64,000 bases of DNA from Streptomyces griseoflavus (GCF_014649995.1 NZ_BMUC01000009.1:178131-242130); one strand, 5' to 3'; positions 7,519 through 16,158 are shown, counted from the first letter of the stretch. A program made the numbers and translations. Notes: generated from the letters alone by a model not told the origin.

Positions 7519-7761
7519 ATGTCTCCGTTCCTGTTCTCCGCCGACCACGCCAACTCCGACCTGGGCGTCCGGTTCCGTTCCTCGATCACCGTCGCCGAGG
7601 CGCTGACCATGTCGATCTCCGAGGTGTTCGCCGAGTACGCCGAGGCCCGTAAGGCGGGTGACCGGGTGTGGATGGCCGCGGTCCTCGACTACGCGGCCGG
7701 CCTCGACCCGGAGCTGGTCGACGAGCTGACCGGCTTCGACCGCTACCCGGCCGCCGCCTGA
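7519..7761 (+). CDS. small acidic protein (80 aa)
   Basis: ATG at 7519 with a GAAAGGG site. Begins SPFLFSADHANSDLGVRFRS, then helices TVAEALTMSISEVFAEYAEA and a DLDPELVDEL-like acidic end. Unrecognised; it sits in the run of tiny genes upstream of the Spd-like and Tra genes. Confidence 0.65.
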   Translation: MSPFLFSADHANSDLGVRFRSSITVAEALTMSISEVFAEYAEARKAGDRVWMAAVLDYAAGLDPELVDELTGFDRYPAAA

Positions 7762-7853
7762 CCCCACCGACCGCCGCCGCGCGGTTCCACCCCCACCGCG
7801 CGGCGGCACCAGCCCTGCACAACCCACTGATCACCAACCGAGAGGAGCCCGCA

Positions 7854-8045
7854 ATGGGGTCGTTCAGCCGCAAGGTTTCCGAGGCCGCCACCGAGGCCGC
7901 CGACACTGTCGCGTCCGCCGCCATCCGCGCTGGCCGGAAGGTCGCCGGGGAGAGGGGCGCCGACGCCGCGAACGCACTCACCGGACGCCGCTACGCCCGC
8001 TGCCCCGAGGGCTGCATCAACCGTGACCCCAACCACAGCCACTGA
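7854..8045 (+). CDS. small Ala-rich protein with CPEGCINRDPNHSH tail (63 aa)
   Basis: AGAGGAG site, ATG at 7854. One long Ala-rich helix followed by a short Cys/His end (CPEGCINRDPNHSH) that could bind metal. Its MGSFSRK start resembles the MGLFSRN start of the next gene, suggesting related N-terminal signals. Confidence 0.6.
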   Translation: MGSFSRKVSEAATEAADTVASAAIRAGRKVAGERGADAANALTGRRYARCPEGCINRDPNHSH

Positions 8046-8136
8046 CCCCCAGCCCCGGACCCGGCGTGACGCTGCCGGATCGACTCCGGCCCGGGGCACG
8101 CACCGCCACCATCCACTGACCCGAGAGGAGCCCGTC

Positions 8137-8331
8137 ATGGGTCTGTTCAGCCGCAACAAGCCGGAAGTGATCGCCACCGGACAGGAAATCGACGAGGCCG
8201 GCCGGGCGCTCGCGAACGGCGACGAAGGTCCCGCCAACCGCCTGTGCGACCGGACCGGCAAGGACAGCCAGCGGGTCGCCATGGCGATCCTCGCCGCCTC
8301 CGTGGACCACACCCCGCCCTCCGGTCACTGA
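8137..8331 (+). CDS. small hypothetical protein (64 aa)
   Basis: ATG at 8137 with AGAGGAG upstream, the same leader layout as the preceding gene. MGLFSRNKPEVIATGQEIDE then a short helical body. No family known. Confidence 0.6.
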   Translation: MGLFSRNKPEVIATGQEIDEAGRALANGDEGPANRLCDRTGKDSQRVAMAILAASVDHTPPSGH

Positions 8332-8340
8332 TCGCCCCTG

Positions 8341-8505
8341 ATGGCCGCCGACAGCGCACACGGAGCCCGCACCGACGACAACCGCCGTCCGCAGAGCACC
8401 GCCTCGTGGCAGACCAGCGCCCCCGGCGACACCCGGATTCAGGGCCTCACCCCGACCACCACCAACGACCACATCCGCCGACACTCCCGCGTCACCGCCA
8501 ACTGA
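8341..8505 (+). CDS. small Thr/Arg-rich protein (54 aa)
   Basis: ATG at 8341 directly after the previous stop, without a clear ribosome binding site; GC-rich third positions support it. Contains SWQTSAPGDTRIQGLT and HIRRHSRV. Function unknown. Confidence 0.45.
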   Translation: MAADSAHGARTDDNRRPQSTASWQTSAPGDTRIQGLTPTTTNDHIRRHSRVTAN

Positions 8506-8515
8506 AAGGACCGTC

Positions 8516-8644
8516 ATGCCCGCGAAGGACGACTGCTGGGTCTGTGGACGCCCCGGAGCCGAACCGGAGCGCACACTCCTCGGCTTCAAGAAGCCCGTCT
8601 GCCCGCCCGGACAGGGCTGCTCCAGCAACCAGACCAAGCGCTAA
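8516..8644 (+). CDS. mini zinc-ribbon protein (42 aa)
   Basis: ATG at 8516 with GAAAGGA. DDCWVCGRPG and VCPPGQGCSSN give CxxC and CPPGQGC, enough for one zinc site. Tiny proteins like this precede Spd genes in Streptomyces elements; role unknown. Confidence 0.6.
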   Translation: MPAKDDCWVCGRPGAEPERTLLGFKKPVCPPGQGCSSNQTKR

Positions 8645-8678
8645 CCCACCACCCCAACCGAGAAGGGACCCACCCGCC

Positions 8679-10061
8679 ATGACTGCCAGTCCGCCGAAGG
8701 TGAACGGCCACACCCGGCCGCCGGCCCTGCAGGTCTTGGGGGACTGGCAGCCCATAGGAGCCACCCCCACCGAGCCCGCACCGGCCGAAACCCCGGCTCC
8801 CAGCCAGACGTCCGCGCCGCAGCCCGAGAGCGACCTCGTCGCCCAGGCGCAGGCCGAAGCGATCCGCGCCAAGGCGTGGGCCGAGTCCGAGGAGCGCCGC
8901 CTCGCCGCCGAAGCCGAGAAGGAAGCCGCCCTCAAGCGCGCCGAAGCCGAAGCAGACGCCATCCGCGTCAAGGCCGAAGAGGACGCGCGGAAACTGCGCC
9001 TCGCCAACGACCGGGCCGAGCGCAAGGCCATCGAAGAGGCCGCCGCGTCCGAAGCGCGGATCGCCGAACACAACCGGCGCCGCGACGACGCCGACCGCGC
9101 CCGCGAAGACGCTGCCCGGCTGGCCGCGGAACAGCAAGCCGCGGTCAGCGCCGAGGCAGCAGAGGTCGCCGAAGCCGAGGACCGGTGGCGCGGCTACGCC
9201 CGCAGCTTCTACATCGTGTGCGCGATCGTCGCCCTGCCCGTCCAGGTCGCAGCCTTCTACAACCCGAAGGCGCTGTGGCTGATGGCCGCCCCGCTGATGC
9301 TCGAGGGCGGTGCCTGGGTCGTCCTCAAGGGTGCAGCCGCCGCGGTCGCCTCGCACCGCCCGCACTGGCACTACCGGCTGATCGCCTGGCTGCTCGCGTT
9401 CCTCGCCGCCGGCATCAACCTGTGGCACGGACTTGCAGCGTTCGACCCCGCCACCGCGATCGGCACGGCCTTCGCTTCGATCGCCGGCCCCGGCGTGTGG
9501 GACCTCCACGAGCACGGCCGCATCCGCAAGCGGGACGGGGTCCCCACCCGCCGGGAGCGCAAGGCGGCGGAGAAGGAAGCCGAGCGGATCGCCGCCGAAA
9601 AGGTCGCGGAGGAGAAGCGCCGCGCCGCGGAGAAGGAGGCCGCTGAGAAGGCTGCCGAGGAGGAGGCACGGCTGCTTGCCGAGCGCCGCGCGGGCTTCTT
9701 CCCGAAGGTGTGGGAGCACGCCGAGAAGCTCGCCGCAGACCTCGGCGAGACGACCGTCACCGAGGCGATCTGGGAGCGCGCCAAGCTCGACGTGGAAGGC
9801 GCGAAGCCGGGTGAGTCCGCGGAGGCTCTGCGGATGCGTAACGCGGCCCAGGCGAGGGTCGAAGCGGCTCGCCAGAACCGACCCGTGAACACCCTCAGCA
9901 AGACCACAAACGCCCAGCGTGCTGCTCAAATGCCCCCCGGTCCGAACAGGGTGCTGAAGACGCGCGCCACGCGCCGCCCGGGTGACACCCCGAAGTACGT
10001 CGGAGTCGCCCGCAAGCAGGCCGCCATCACCGCCAAGAACGCCGCCAGCAACGCCCGCTAA
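8679..10061 (+). CDS. Spd-like/DUF2637-like membrane protein (460 aa)
   Basis: Pro/Ala-rich N-terminus (1-50), a long charged coiled coil (about 55-165, many EAxRxKAE repeats), then four hydrophobic segments between about 170 and 285 (SFYIVCAIVALPVQVAAFY; ALWLMAAPLMLEGGAWVVL; LIAWLLAFLAAGINLWHGLA; GTAFASIAGPGVWDL), then a second charged coiled coil and a basic tail. This layout matches Streptomyces SpdB/DUF2637-type proteins, which sit in the membrane and help intramycelial plasmid spread with TraB. It lies two genes upstream of the translocase, as in known transfer operons. Confidence 0.75.
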   Translation: MTASPPKVNGHTRPPALQVLGDWQPIGATPTEPAPAETPAPSQTSAPQPESDLVAQAQAEAIRAKAWAESEERRLAAEAEKEAALKRAEAEADAIRVKAEEDARKLRLANDRAERKAIEEAAASEARIAEHNRRRDDADRAREDAARLAAEQQAAVSAEAAEVAEAEDRWRGYARSFYIVCAIVALPVQVAAFYNPKALWLMAAPLMLEGGAWVVLKGAAAAVASHRPHWHYRLIAWLLAFLAAGINLWHGLAAFDPATAIGTAFASIAGPGVWDLHEHGRIRKRDGVPTRRERKAAEKEAERIAAEKVAEEKRRAAEKEAAEKAAEEEARLLAERRAGFFPKVWEHAEKLAADLGETTVTEAIWERAKLDVEGAKPGESAEALRMRNAAQARVEAARQNRPVNTLSKTTNAQRAAQMPPGPNRVLKTRATRRPGDTPKYVGVARKQAAITAKNAASNAR

Positions 10062-10086
10062 CCCACCCCCCTGGAGTGATCAGAAG

Positions 10087-10545
10087 ATGAAGGCCACCAT
10101 CCGCCGTATCGCCGTCTCGACGACCGCCACGATCGCCCTCCTCGGAGGCGCCGCCGCCACCGCCACCGCGGCGCCGGAGCACGAGGCGACCGTCCTCGCC
10201 ATCGCCAAGACCGACGCCGAGCCCGGCCGCGACTTCGCCCCTAACGGAGGTGTCGGCGCCCCCCTGCAGAACCCCGGCACCAACCAGATGCCCGCCGGCT
10301 ACAACGAGCAGATCCAGACCCAGGCATCCGGCGGCGCCATCGGCGTCGGAGTCGTCGCCATCGTGGTCTTCGGCCTCATCGTCTTCTTCCGCGTCAAGGG
10401 CGGCCACCTGAAGGTCGGCGACGCGGTCGTCGTCACGTTCCTCGGTGTCGCTCTCGCCGGAACCGCGATCGGCGGCATGGCCGACCAGATCACCGGGTCC
10501 GGCGTCGGCGCCCTCAGCAACGTCCTCGGTGGCCTGAGCCGCTAA
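10087..10545 (+). CDS. small membrane protein with signal peptide, transfer operon (152 aa)
   Basis: N-terminal signal peptide (KATIRRIAVSTTATIALLGG, with AAATATA as likely cleavage region), an extracytoplasmic stretch of about 50 residues, then two hydrophobic segments (GAIGVGVVAIVVFGLIVFF and VVVTFLGVALAGTAIG). Position between the Spd-like and Tra genes suggests a spread accessory such as SpdA/SpdD, but sequence alone does not identify it. GGAG-type site upstream; a hairpin follows. Confidence 0.65.
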   Translation: MKATIRRIAVSTTATIALLGGAAATATAAPEHEATVLAIAKTDAEPGRDFAPNGGVGAPLQNPGTNQMPAGYNEQIQTQASGGAIGVGVVAIVVFGLIVFFRVKGGHLKVGDAVVVTFLGVALAGTAIGGMADQITGSGVGALSNVLGGLSR

Positions 10546-10553
10546 GCCCGCAC

Positions 10554-10578
10554 GCGGGGCCCCACACCGGGGCCCCGC
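10554..10578. terminator. hairpin between spread gene and Tra
   Basis: Ten-base arms GCGGGGCCCC (10554-10563) and GGGGCCCCGC (10569-10578). Lying inside an operon, it may act as an attenuator or processing site reducing Tra expression rather than as a full stop. Confidence 0.55.
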
Positions 10579-10603
10579 CCCCTAATCGCGAAAGGACCAC
10601 CTG

Positions 10604-12859
10604 GTGGCCACCGAGACCGAGCCCACCGAGCAGCAGCCGGGCATCCCGCCCATGCCCGCCGAGCCGCCCCACGCCGAGCAGCCGTCCCGCGGCGACCGCA
10701 TCAAGACCGCCTTCACGCAGCAGCGCAGCCACGCCACCGCCCGCACCAAGGACTGGCTCGCCGGACACGACATCGACCACCTCACCGCCATCCAGCTCGC
10801 CACCGACAGCAAGCAGCGCAAGCACGACGCGAAACTCGCCCAAGCGCAGCGCATCGTCGCCGAAGCCCACGGCCGCTTCGCCCACGCCAAAGCCCGCGCC
10901 GAAGCAGGCGAAGACGTCAACGCCAGCACCCTCGCCAGCCTCGGAGGCCGCGTCGCCGCCGAAGAGTCCAAACTCGCCGCACTCCAGGCCACCGTTGTTC
11001 TGCCACCCACCGACCGAGAGATCAACACGGCCCGTGCCAGCAAGAAAGCCGGCCGTGCTGCGATCGTCGCAGGCGGCAGCCTCGGAGGCCTGTCCATCCT
11101 CGGCGGGGCGATAGAGCAGGCCGCCACCGGACAGCCCATGCTCCTCACCGTCCTCGGCACCGCCGCCGGCTACGGCTGGTACCTGATCTCCCGCCCCTTC
11201 AGCCGCGGTCAGGCAGGTGAGGTCCCTTTCCCGATGACCCCGGCCAGCCTGCCCGCCACGTTCCAGGCGGAGCCGGCCGGGGGAGCGACGAGCATCGGAT
11301 CGCACGTCGTCATGAACGTCGAGCAGCTCGCCGACGACGCCAAGCCATTCCCGCTGCGCAACGCGCGAACGCCTGACCAGCTCGCCGAGTGCGTCCTCCT
11401 CGCCGCCCGCGCGGAGAACGTGCCGATCGTCGAGGTGTCCGACGTACAGCGGCAGCCGTGGGGCTGGCAGTGCATCGTCCGCGTTTCCGACGGCACCCCT
11501 GAGGCGATCATCGAGAAGAGCGGCGACCTCGAGACGAAGTTCGACCTGCCCACGAACGCCGTCCGGCCGCAGCCCCTCCGAGCCCGCCGCGCCTGCGCGA
11601 TCCTGCGCCTGGTCGACGGCGACCCGTTCGCCACCGCCCCTGGCCTCCCGTACCGCGCCCCCAAGTCCCTGTCGATCTCCGACAAGTTCCGCATCGGCAC
11701 CTCAGTGGGCGGCGACCCGCTCGAGACGTCCCTCGCCGGCGTCATGGGCCTATGGGTCGCCGCTTCCGGTGGCGGCAAGACCAGCATCCTGCAGGCCCTC
11801 GCCGAAGGCGTCACCGCCTGCCGCGACAACATCACCATCGACCTCGACCCACACGGCGACGGCCTCGAAGACCTCGGCGACGCCGTCCGGATCACCGCCC
11901 GCACCAACGAGCAGATCGAAGCCGTCCTGCTGTTCTTCCTGGTCATGTCGAAGGCGCGCGCCCGACTGAGGGCGAAGCTCGGCATGGGACGGAAGTGGAA
12001 GGCCAGCCCGCAGCACCCCGCGGTCACGATCTTCTTCGACGAGTTCCCGAAGGCCACCGACCTGGCCAAGCTCCTCGCGTTCGACCTGCTCCTCGTCGGC
12101 CGTAAGGAACTCATCACGCTGGAGCTCGCCTCCCAGGGCGGCACGACCCGGTACCTGAAGGAGAACGTCGCCCAGATGATCGCCCTGCGTGCCGTCGGCC
12201 CGTGCAAGGTCGGTGACACCCGCGCAGTCTTTGGCGACGGGGCGGTCAAGGAGGGCTACCTGCCGCACAAGCTGTCCCCGGCCACCGAAACCGACCCCAA
12301 GGACGCCGGCCACATCTATGTCCAGGGCGTTCCCGGGATGGCGGACGAGCCGATCGAGTACGCCATCCACGAGATCCCGTCCGCGGTCCTGCGGCAACTC
12401 GCCACGGAACGCCTTGAGGCCGGGCTGCTGGACCCGGACCAGGACAGCCTCGACGCCATGAAGGGCGTGGACCTGCCCGAGTACGCCGAACCGGTCTGGG
12501 ACGCCGAGGGCAACCTGAAGAAGCCGGCCCCGGTCGAGCTCCTGTCGTGGGAGCAGCTGCTGAAGCTGTGCGGTGCCGAACCGCCCGCGGGCTCGGAGTT
12601 GACGGACGGGCCAGCGCGGGCCGCAGTCGAGGACTCAGTGGCAGTGATGGAGAAGACGGGCGTCGACCGGATGAAGACCGAGCCGCTGCTCGCCGCCCTC
12701 CAAGAGTTTGACCCGGATGCCTACGACGAGCTGGGTCCTGACGAGTTCAAGGCGCTGATGAAGCAGGCGGGTGCCGGGTCTCCGATCACGCTGGGTCCGA
12801 TCGGTGAGGAGAAGAACCCGCGCGGCTTCAAGCGTGATCGACTCCGCCACCTCCTGTGA
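10604..12859 (+). CDS. FtsK/SpoIIIE-type DNA translocase (TraB/TraSA-like, 751 aa)
   Basis: GTG start with GAAAGGA upstream. An N-terminal cytosolic coiled coil (about 60-130) leads to a hydrophobic pair (AAIVAGGSLGGLSILGGA; LLTVLGTAAGYGWYLIS) near 145-200, then the motor: Walker A ASGGGKT with K392, Walker B VTIFFDEF with D479-E480. Downstream are the usual translocase strands, and the C-terminus ends in a basic segment (NPRGFKRDRLRHL). Streptomyces TraB/TraSA proteins move double-stranded plasmid DNA between mycelial cells as a membrane-anchored hexamer. The gene is intact and has no close virion role. It could alternatively be a partition-type FtsK homologue. Confidence 0.85.
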   Translation: MATETEPTEQQPGIPPMPAEPPHAEQPSRGDRIKTAFTQQRSHATARTKDWLAGHDIDHLTAIQLATDSKQRKHDAKLAQAQRIVAEAHGRFAHAKARAEAGEDVNASTLASLGGRVAAEESKLAALQATVVLPPTDREINTARASKKAGRAAIVAGGSLGGLSILGGAIEQAATGQPMLLTVLGTAAGYGWYLISRPFSRGQAGEVPFPMTPASLPATFQAEPAGGATSIGSHVVMNVEQLADDAKPFPLRNARTPDQLAECVLLAARAENVPIVEVSDVQRQPWGWQCIVRVSDGTPEAIIEKSGDLETKFDLPTNAVRPQPLRARRACAILRLVDGDPFATAPGLPYRAPKSLSISDKFRIGTSVGGDPLETSLAGVMGLWVAASGGGKTSILQALAEGVTACRDNITIDLDPHGDGLEDLGDAVRITARTNEQIEAVLLFFLVMSKARARLRAKLGMGRKWKASPQHPAVTIFFDEFPKATDLAKLLAFDLLLVGRKELITLELASQGGTTRYLKENVAQMIALRAVGPCKVGDTRAVFGDGAVKEGYLPHKLSPATETDPKDAGHIYVQGVPGMADEPIEYAIHEIPSAVLRQLATERLEAGLLDPDQDSLDAMKGVDLPEYAEPVWDAEGNLKKPAPVELLSWEQLLKLCGAEPPAGSELTDGPARAAVEDSVAVMEKTGVDRMKTEPLLAALQEFDPDAYDELGPDEFKALMKQAGAGSPITLGPIGEEKNPRGFKRDRLRHLL

Positions 12860-12875
12860 CCGTTATGTGAAGTAT

Positions 12876-12906
12876 GCGCGGCTGATCGGCCGGAGATCAG
12901 CCGCGC
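12876..12906. terminator. 12-bp hairpin after the translocase gene
   Basis: GCGCGGCTGATC (12876-12887) pairs perfectly with GATCAGCCGCGC (12895-12906) around a 7-base loop. It closes the transfer operon. The remaining gap to 13084 is AT-richer and shows no gene; it probably holds the promoter of the next operon. Confidence 0.7.
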
Positions 12907-13084
12907 TCACACCGAAACGCCGCAGGTCAGCCACTGATCTAGCTCTCGCTCCGTCATCGCTCAGACTCCGCTCCGAGCGACACCTAATCAGACCCTGCGC
13001 GGTTGCTGACCTGCACTTTTTCGAAGCGAGCAGCCCCGATCAGCCGGAACAAACCCACACAAACCAGAAACGGAGAACACGACC

Positions 13085-13486
13085 ATGGCCAAGTCCTGGA
13101 GTGCCGCGCAGGCGAAGAAGTTCGCGCGCGAAGTCCGCCTCGGCAAGCCCTACTACTTCGTCTACGACGTCGCCCGCAACCGGGCCCCCTACGAGGACTC
13201 GAAGCTGTACAGCGAGGTCGTCTTCACCGGCCGCGCCGCCTTCACCGGCAATCCCTGCACCGACAGCGGCTACAGCGCCCACACCCTCTGCCTCAACTAC
13301 GGCCCCATCTACGACGAGCCGCCCGTCGGCATGCGCAACGTTGCCGGGCCCGGCCCGCAGGTCGGTGCCCCGCTCGGCGAGGACCACTCCGCGTACCTCG
13401 ACGAGGCGGAGATCCGCGGCATGGAGAAGCTCGCTCGGCAGGGCTCCGTCCCGGGCGCCCGTCGCTGCCGCGGCCGCCGCGCCTGA
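13085..13486 (+). CDS. hypothetical protein (133 aa)
   Basis: ATG at 13085 with CGGAGA upstream. Aromatic-rich core (GKPYYFVYDVARNRAPYEDS; YSAHTLCLNYGPIYDEPP), acidic later half and a short Arg/Cys tail. First gene of the accessory operon. Unrecognised. Confidence 0.65.
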   Translation: MAKSWSAAQAKKFAREVRLGKPYYFVYDVARNRAPYEDSKLYSEVVFTGRAAFTGNPCTDSGYSAHTLCLNYGPIYDEPPVGMRNVAGPGPQVGAPLGEDHSAYLDEAEIRGMEKLARQGSVPGARRCRGRRA

Positions 13487-13525
13487 ATCCCCACCCCACC
13501 ACTAGAAGAAGGAGGCCTGACCTTC

Positions 13526-13711
13526 ATGGGTAGCGACTACACCCACTAGTCCGTCCGTGACTTCGTTACCGCAATGCAGCGCGGTGACAGCGCTGCTGCT
13601 GAGCGGATCGCCCACGAGATCACCGAACGACACGAGCGCGGCGCCGCTACCAAGGGCGAACTGTCCGAGTTGTCCTGGGCGAACGCCGCCACCCCACTCG
13701 GCGGCAAGTAG
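13526..13711 (+). pseudogene. small gene interrupted by an in-frame amber codon
   Basis: A strong AAGGAGG site precedes ATG 13526, which reads MGSDYTH and then TAG at 13547-13549. The same frame continues SVRDFVTAMQRGDSAAAERI, then AHEITERHERG, to a stop at 13709-13711 with good codon bias. The TAG most simply replaces CAG (Gln). The full product would be 61 aa. It may be a recent nonsense mutation, readthrough, or a shorter protein from the ATG at 13574. Confidence 0.55.
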
Positions 13712-13801
13712 CTGTGCCGGGGCGCCCCTCGAATGCCTGGAAGCGACCAGGGGCGCCCCGTCTACCCCATCCACCCGAAGATCGACGAGGAGAGCCCCAT
13801 C

Positions 13802-13984
13802 ATGCCCCAACCCATGACCGACCAGGAATGGGAAGCCCAGAACCGCTACCTCAGCCAGAACGAGGCAACCATGCTTGGACTGTGCTGGCACTGCGGCGGC
13901 CAGGGCGTCAACTGGACCGCGTTCGGCGGTGTACAGCGCGAGGTCACCTGCGGAGTGTGCCTTGGCGACGGCACGGCCAGCTGA
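13802..13984 (+). CDS. small zinc-finger protein, DnaJ-like CxxCxGxG motifs (60 aa)
   Basis: ATG 13802 has GAGGAG upstream; the open frame upstream to 13733 is not used. CWHCGGQGVNW and CGVCLGDGT form two CxxCxGxG modules that should bind one zinc, as in DnaJ-type fingers. N-terminus is acidic and helical. Stop overlaps the next ATG (TGATG). Confidence 0.7.
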   Translation: MPQPMTDQEWEAQNRYLSQNEATMLGLCWHCGGQGVNWTAFGGVQREVTCGVCLGDGTAS

Positions 13985-14490
13985 TGACCACCACCATCAC
14001 CCGGCCGACGCCGGCGGCTCTCGACCTTGAGACCCGGCTTGCCCTCGTCGAAGCCGCGATGACCGCCCGCCTCGACCAGGCCGCCGTCGCCTTCGAGGTC
14101 AACACCGCCCACTTGCCCGGCGCCGACCCCGTACCCGCCGCACCCACCGAAGTCGTCCCGCTAGCCCCGACTGCGGCACCCAGCCCCTACAGCACGCCGA
14201 TCGCCGACCTCCTTCACCGCGCCCGCATCCGACTCGAGACCGACGGCTGGTGCCGCGACGCCCTCTACGACGAAGACGGTGCCATCTGCCCGATCCGCGC
14301 CATCCGCCTCGAAGCCCACGGCGCCCGCAGCCTCGCCGACGACGCCTGCGTGCTCCTCCTCGACCGCATCCAAGCCGACTTCCCAGGGGCGGAGACGATC
14401 CCCTCCTGGAACGCCACCCAGACCAGCTCGCAGCCCGTCCTCCAAGCGTTCGACCGCGCCGCCCACCACGCCCACACCCGCGACATCTAA
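13984..14490 (+). CDS. DUF6197-like protein (168 aa)
   Basis: N-terminal helical segment, a Pro/Ala linker (about 45-75), then a conserved-looking domain LLHRARIRLETDGWCRDALY followed by DEDGAICPIRAIRLEA, which resembles the DUF6197 family of actinomycete phages and genomes. The tail ATIPSWNATQ-type segment leads to a helix ending AAHHAHTRDI. Function not known. TGATG coupling to the finger gene. Confidence 0.65.
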   Translation: MTTTITRPTPAALDLETRLALVEAAMTARLDQAAVAFEVNTAHLPGADPVPAAPTEVVPLAPTAAPSPYSTPIADLLHRARIRLETDGWCRDALYDEDGAICPIRAIRLEAHGARSLADDACVLLLDRIQADFPGAETIPSWNATQTSSQPVLQAFDRAAHHAHTRDI

Positions 14491-14513
14491 CCCCCACCCG
14501 AAGGGACCCCAGC

Positions 14514-14714
14514 ATGGCCCTCACCCTCAAGCCCGGACACTCGTGGGACATCCACCAGACCTACGGCCGGCTCCTCGATACCGGAACCGTCCCTGACAAG
14601 ACCTGGGTCGCCCTCATCGTCGACGACCGCACAGGCGCTTTCGTCGTCGACTCCGGACTCCACGCAACCCGCAGCGAAGCCGTCGCCGCCGCCGTGACCA
14701 AGTACAGGCAGTAG
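14514..14714 (+). CDS. small hypothetical protein (66 aa)
   Basis: AAGGGA site, ATG at 14514. Short beta-rich body (TWVALIVDDRTGAFVVDSG) followed by a helix (TRSEAVAAAVTKYRQ). Looks complete but is unrecognised. Confidence 0.6.
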   Translation: MALTLKPGHSWDIHQTYGRLLDTGTVPDKTWVALIVDDRTGAFVVDSGLHATRSEAVAAAVTKYRQ

Positions 14715-14764
14715 CCCGCCCACAACCGCACCAGCGGCGTATAGGCCCGCACCAACAACCAGAA

Positions 14765-14778
14765 GTGACGCCCGTCAC
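14765..14778. promoter_or_regulatory. 14-bp palindrome upstream of 14863
   Basis: GTGACG-CC-CGTCAC, a perfect inverted repeat in the 148-bp gap before the gene at 14863. Candidate operator; no clear -35/-10 pair visible. Confidence 0.4.
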
Positions 14779-14862
14779 GCTCTATCGGCACTCTCGGAGC
14801 CGACGCCAATTCGCATCCCCGAGACAGTAGAGCCACCAACTCGAACCCACCAGGAGGAACCC

Positions 14863-15072
14863 ATGGCACGCAGCCCCAAGGAACTCGCGCAGCAGGTCAT
14901 CAACGAGATCGCCGAAGGCGCGGTCGACGCCACCCGCCAAAACGTGAACTTCGGCACCCGCTACGGCAGCCAGAGCACCACGAACGTCTCCGTTGGCGGC
15001 GACCGCATCAGCGGCGACTACCACGCAGGCGACTACGCCGAGAACGTCTACGGCGACCAGACCAGCTGCTAA
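14863..15072 (+). CDS. small Asn/Gly-rich protein (69 aa)
   Basis: AGGAGGA site, ATG at 14863. A helical start (SPKELAQQVINEIAEGAVDA) then a repeat-like, beta-prone tail with many Gly, Tyr and Asn (FGTRYGSQSTTNVSVGGDRI, then GDYHAGDYAENVYGDQ). The tail hints at a small beta-helix or adhesive strand. Function unknown. Confidence 0.6.
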   Translation: MARSPKELAQQVINEIAEGAVDATRQNVNFGTRYGSQSTTNVSVGGDRISGDYHAGDYAENVYGDQTSC

Positions 15073-15149
15073 CCCGGTCGGAAGGCCGTCTACCGCCAGG
15101 CGCACGGCTACCCCACCCGCTAACCCGACACGAAGCCCGGAGACCCGCC

Positions 15150-15542
15150 ATGTTCGCAGAGCTGTTCGTCCTGCTGTACGTCGCTCACCTTGCCGCGGAC
15201 TACCCGCTGCAGACCGACGACCAGGCCGCACACAAGGCGGACTCCGGAGTGAAGGGGTGGCAGGCCAACCTGATGCACGCCGGAACTCACGTCGTGGCGT
15301 GCGCGGTCGTCCTCGCGGTCGCGGCCGTCGCCTTGGACGAGACTCCCGGCGTCTGGGAGGGCATCGCGGCGCTCGTCTGGATCGGCGGCACTCACGCGGT
15401 CATCGACCGCAGGTGGCCCATCCGCTGGTGGATGGAGAACACCGGGCAGAAGGAGTTCATTCAGCACGGTGGTGCGGCGCACGTCGACCAGGCCGCGCAC
15501 GTCATCGCATTGGCTGTTGCCGCACTCGGGATGGCTGCCTGA
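15150..15542 (+). CDS. DUF3307-like integral membrane protein (130 aa)
   Basis: Begins MFAELFVLLYVAHLAADYPL followed by QTDDQAAHK, the usual start of DUF3307 membrane proteins (helix with AHLxADYPLQ). Further helices: HVVACAVVLAVAAVAL, EGIAALVWIGGTHAVIDR, and AAHVIALAVAALG at the C-terminus. Four segments with short loops. Biological role unknown; found in many Streptomyces and phage genomes. A strong terminator follows. Confidence 0.75.
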   Translation: MFAELFVLLYVAHLAADYPLQTDDQAAHKADSGVKGWQANLMHAGTHVVACAVVLAVAAVALDETPGVWEGIAALVWIGGTHAVIDRRWPIRWWMENTGQKEFIQHGGAAHVDQAAHVIALAVAALGMAA

Positions 15543-15554
15543 TCGGCCGACAAC

Positions 15555-15590
15555 GAGGGGCCCCGGTCGTTCACTCGACCGGGGCCCCTC
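15555..15590. terminator. 15-bp perfect hairpin terminator
   Basis: Arms 15555-15569 and 15576-15590 (GAGGGGCCCCGGTCG and its complement) with a 6-base loop directly after the DUF3307-like gene. Confidence 0.85.
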
Positions 15591-15672
15591 CTGTCACAAC
15601 TCGGACACACCGGCCCCACGCTGACCTCGTCCTGGCGCATGATGCCCACCCGAACCAACACCAGGGGGGCCC

Positions 15673-16158
15673 GTGTTCAACCGTGACCCGGAGAAGGCCG
15701 CACAGAAAGCCGCGGCCAAGGCGCAGAAGAAGCAGCAGCGGCAGGAAGCAGCCGAGCAGCGGCGAGCCGACGCCGAAGCACTCAAAGCATGGCGGGCAGC
15801 ACACCCCGCCGAGAAAACCCTCAACACCGCGGCCATGCTGAAAATGTGGCCCTCGTCGAAGATGGGCGTGACCGCACTCGGCCCGATCAAGGGCGGCACC
15901 GCAGAGTTCGTCAACGCCGGCGCCCACAAAGCCTGGACCGCAACCAGGCTCATCGCTGGCGCCGCCACCCTCGGAGCGTCCGCCGTCGCCACCGGCCGGA
16001 AGAACAAGGGTGCCGCCGTCATCAACGTGACGTTCGGGAACGGGGCTGCGGAGACGTACACCGTGAAGCCCGAGCCGGCCTATCTCAAGGCCGCCAACCA
16101 GTACGTGACCGCGTTCAACACCCTCGCCGCGCAGCTGGCGGAGGAAGACGACGCCTAG
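15673..16158 (+). CDS. coiled-coil hypothetical protein (161 aa)
   Basis: GTG start with GGGGGG upstream. Residues 5-45 are a charged, Gln/Ala-rich coiled coil (EKAAQKAAAKAQKKQQRQEA), followed by a globular part with WPSSKMGVTALGPIKGGTAE and a strand pair VINVTFGNGAAETYTVKPEP. No signal peptide. Overlaps the convergent gene by 4 bases at its end. Unrecognised. Confidence 0.65.
   Translation: MFNRDPEKAAQKAAAKAQKKQQRQEAAEQRRADAEALKAWRAAHPAEKTLNTAAMLKMWPSSKMGVTALGPIKGGTAEFVNAGAHKAWTATRLIAGAATLGASAVATGRKNKGAAVINVTFGNGAAETYTVKPEPAYLKAANQYVTAFNTLAAQLAEEDDA

Noticed and set aside
7705-15692. GACCCGGA octamers (7705, 12431, 12710, 15685), the type recognised by Streptomyces TraB at clt sites
   Set aside because: Each lies inside coding DNA as Asp-Pro-Asp/Glu codons and they are not clustered, so no clt locus is called.
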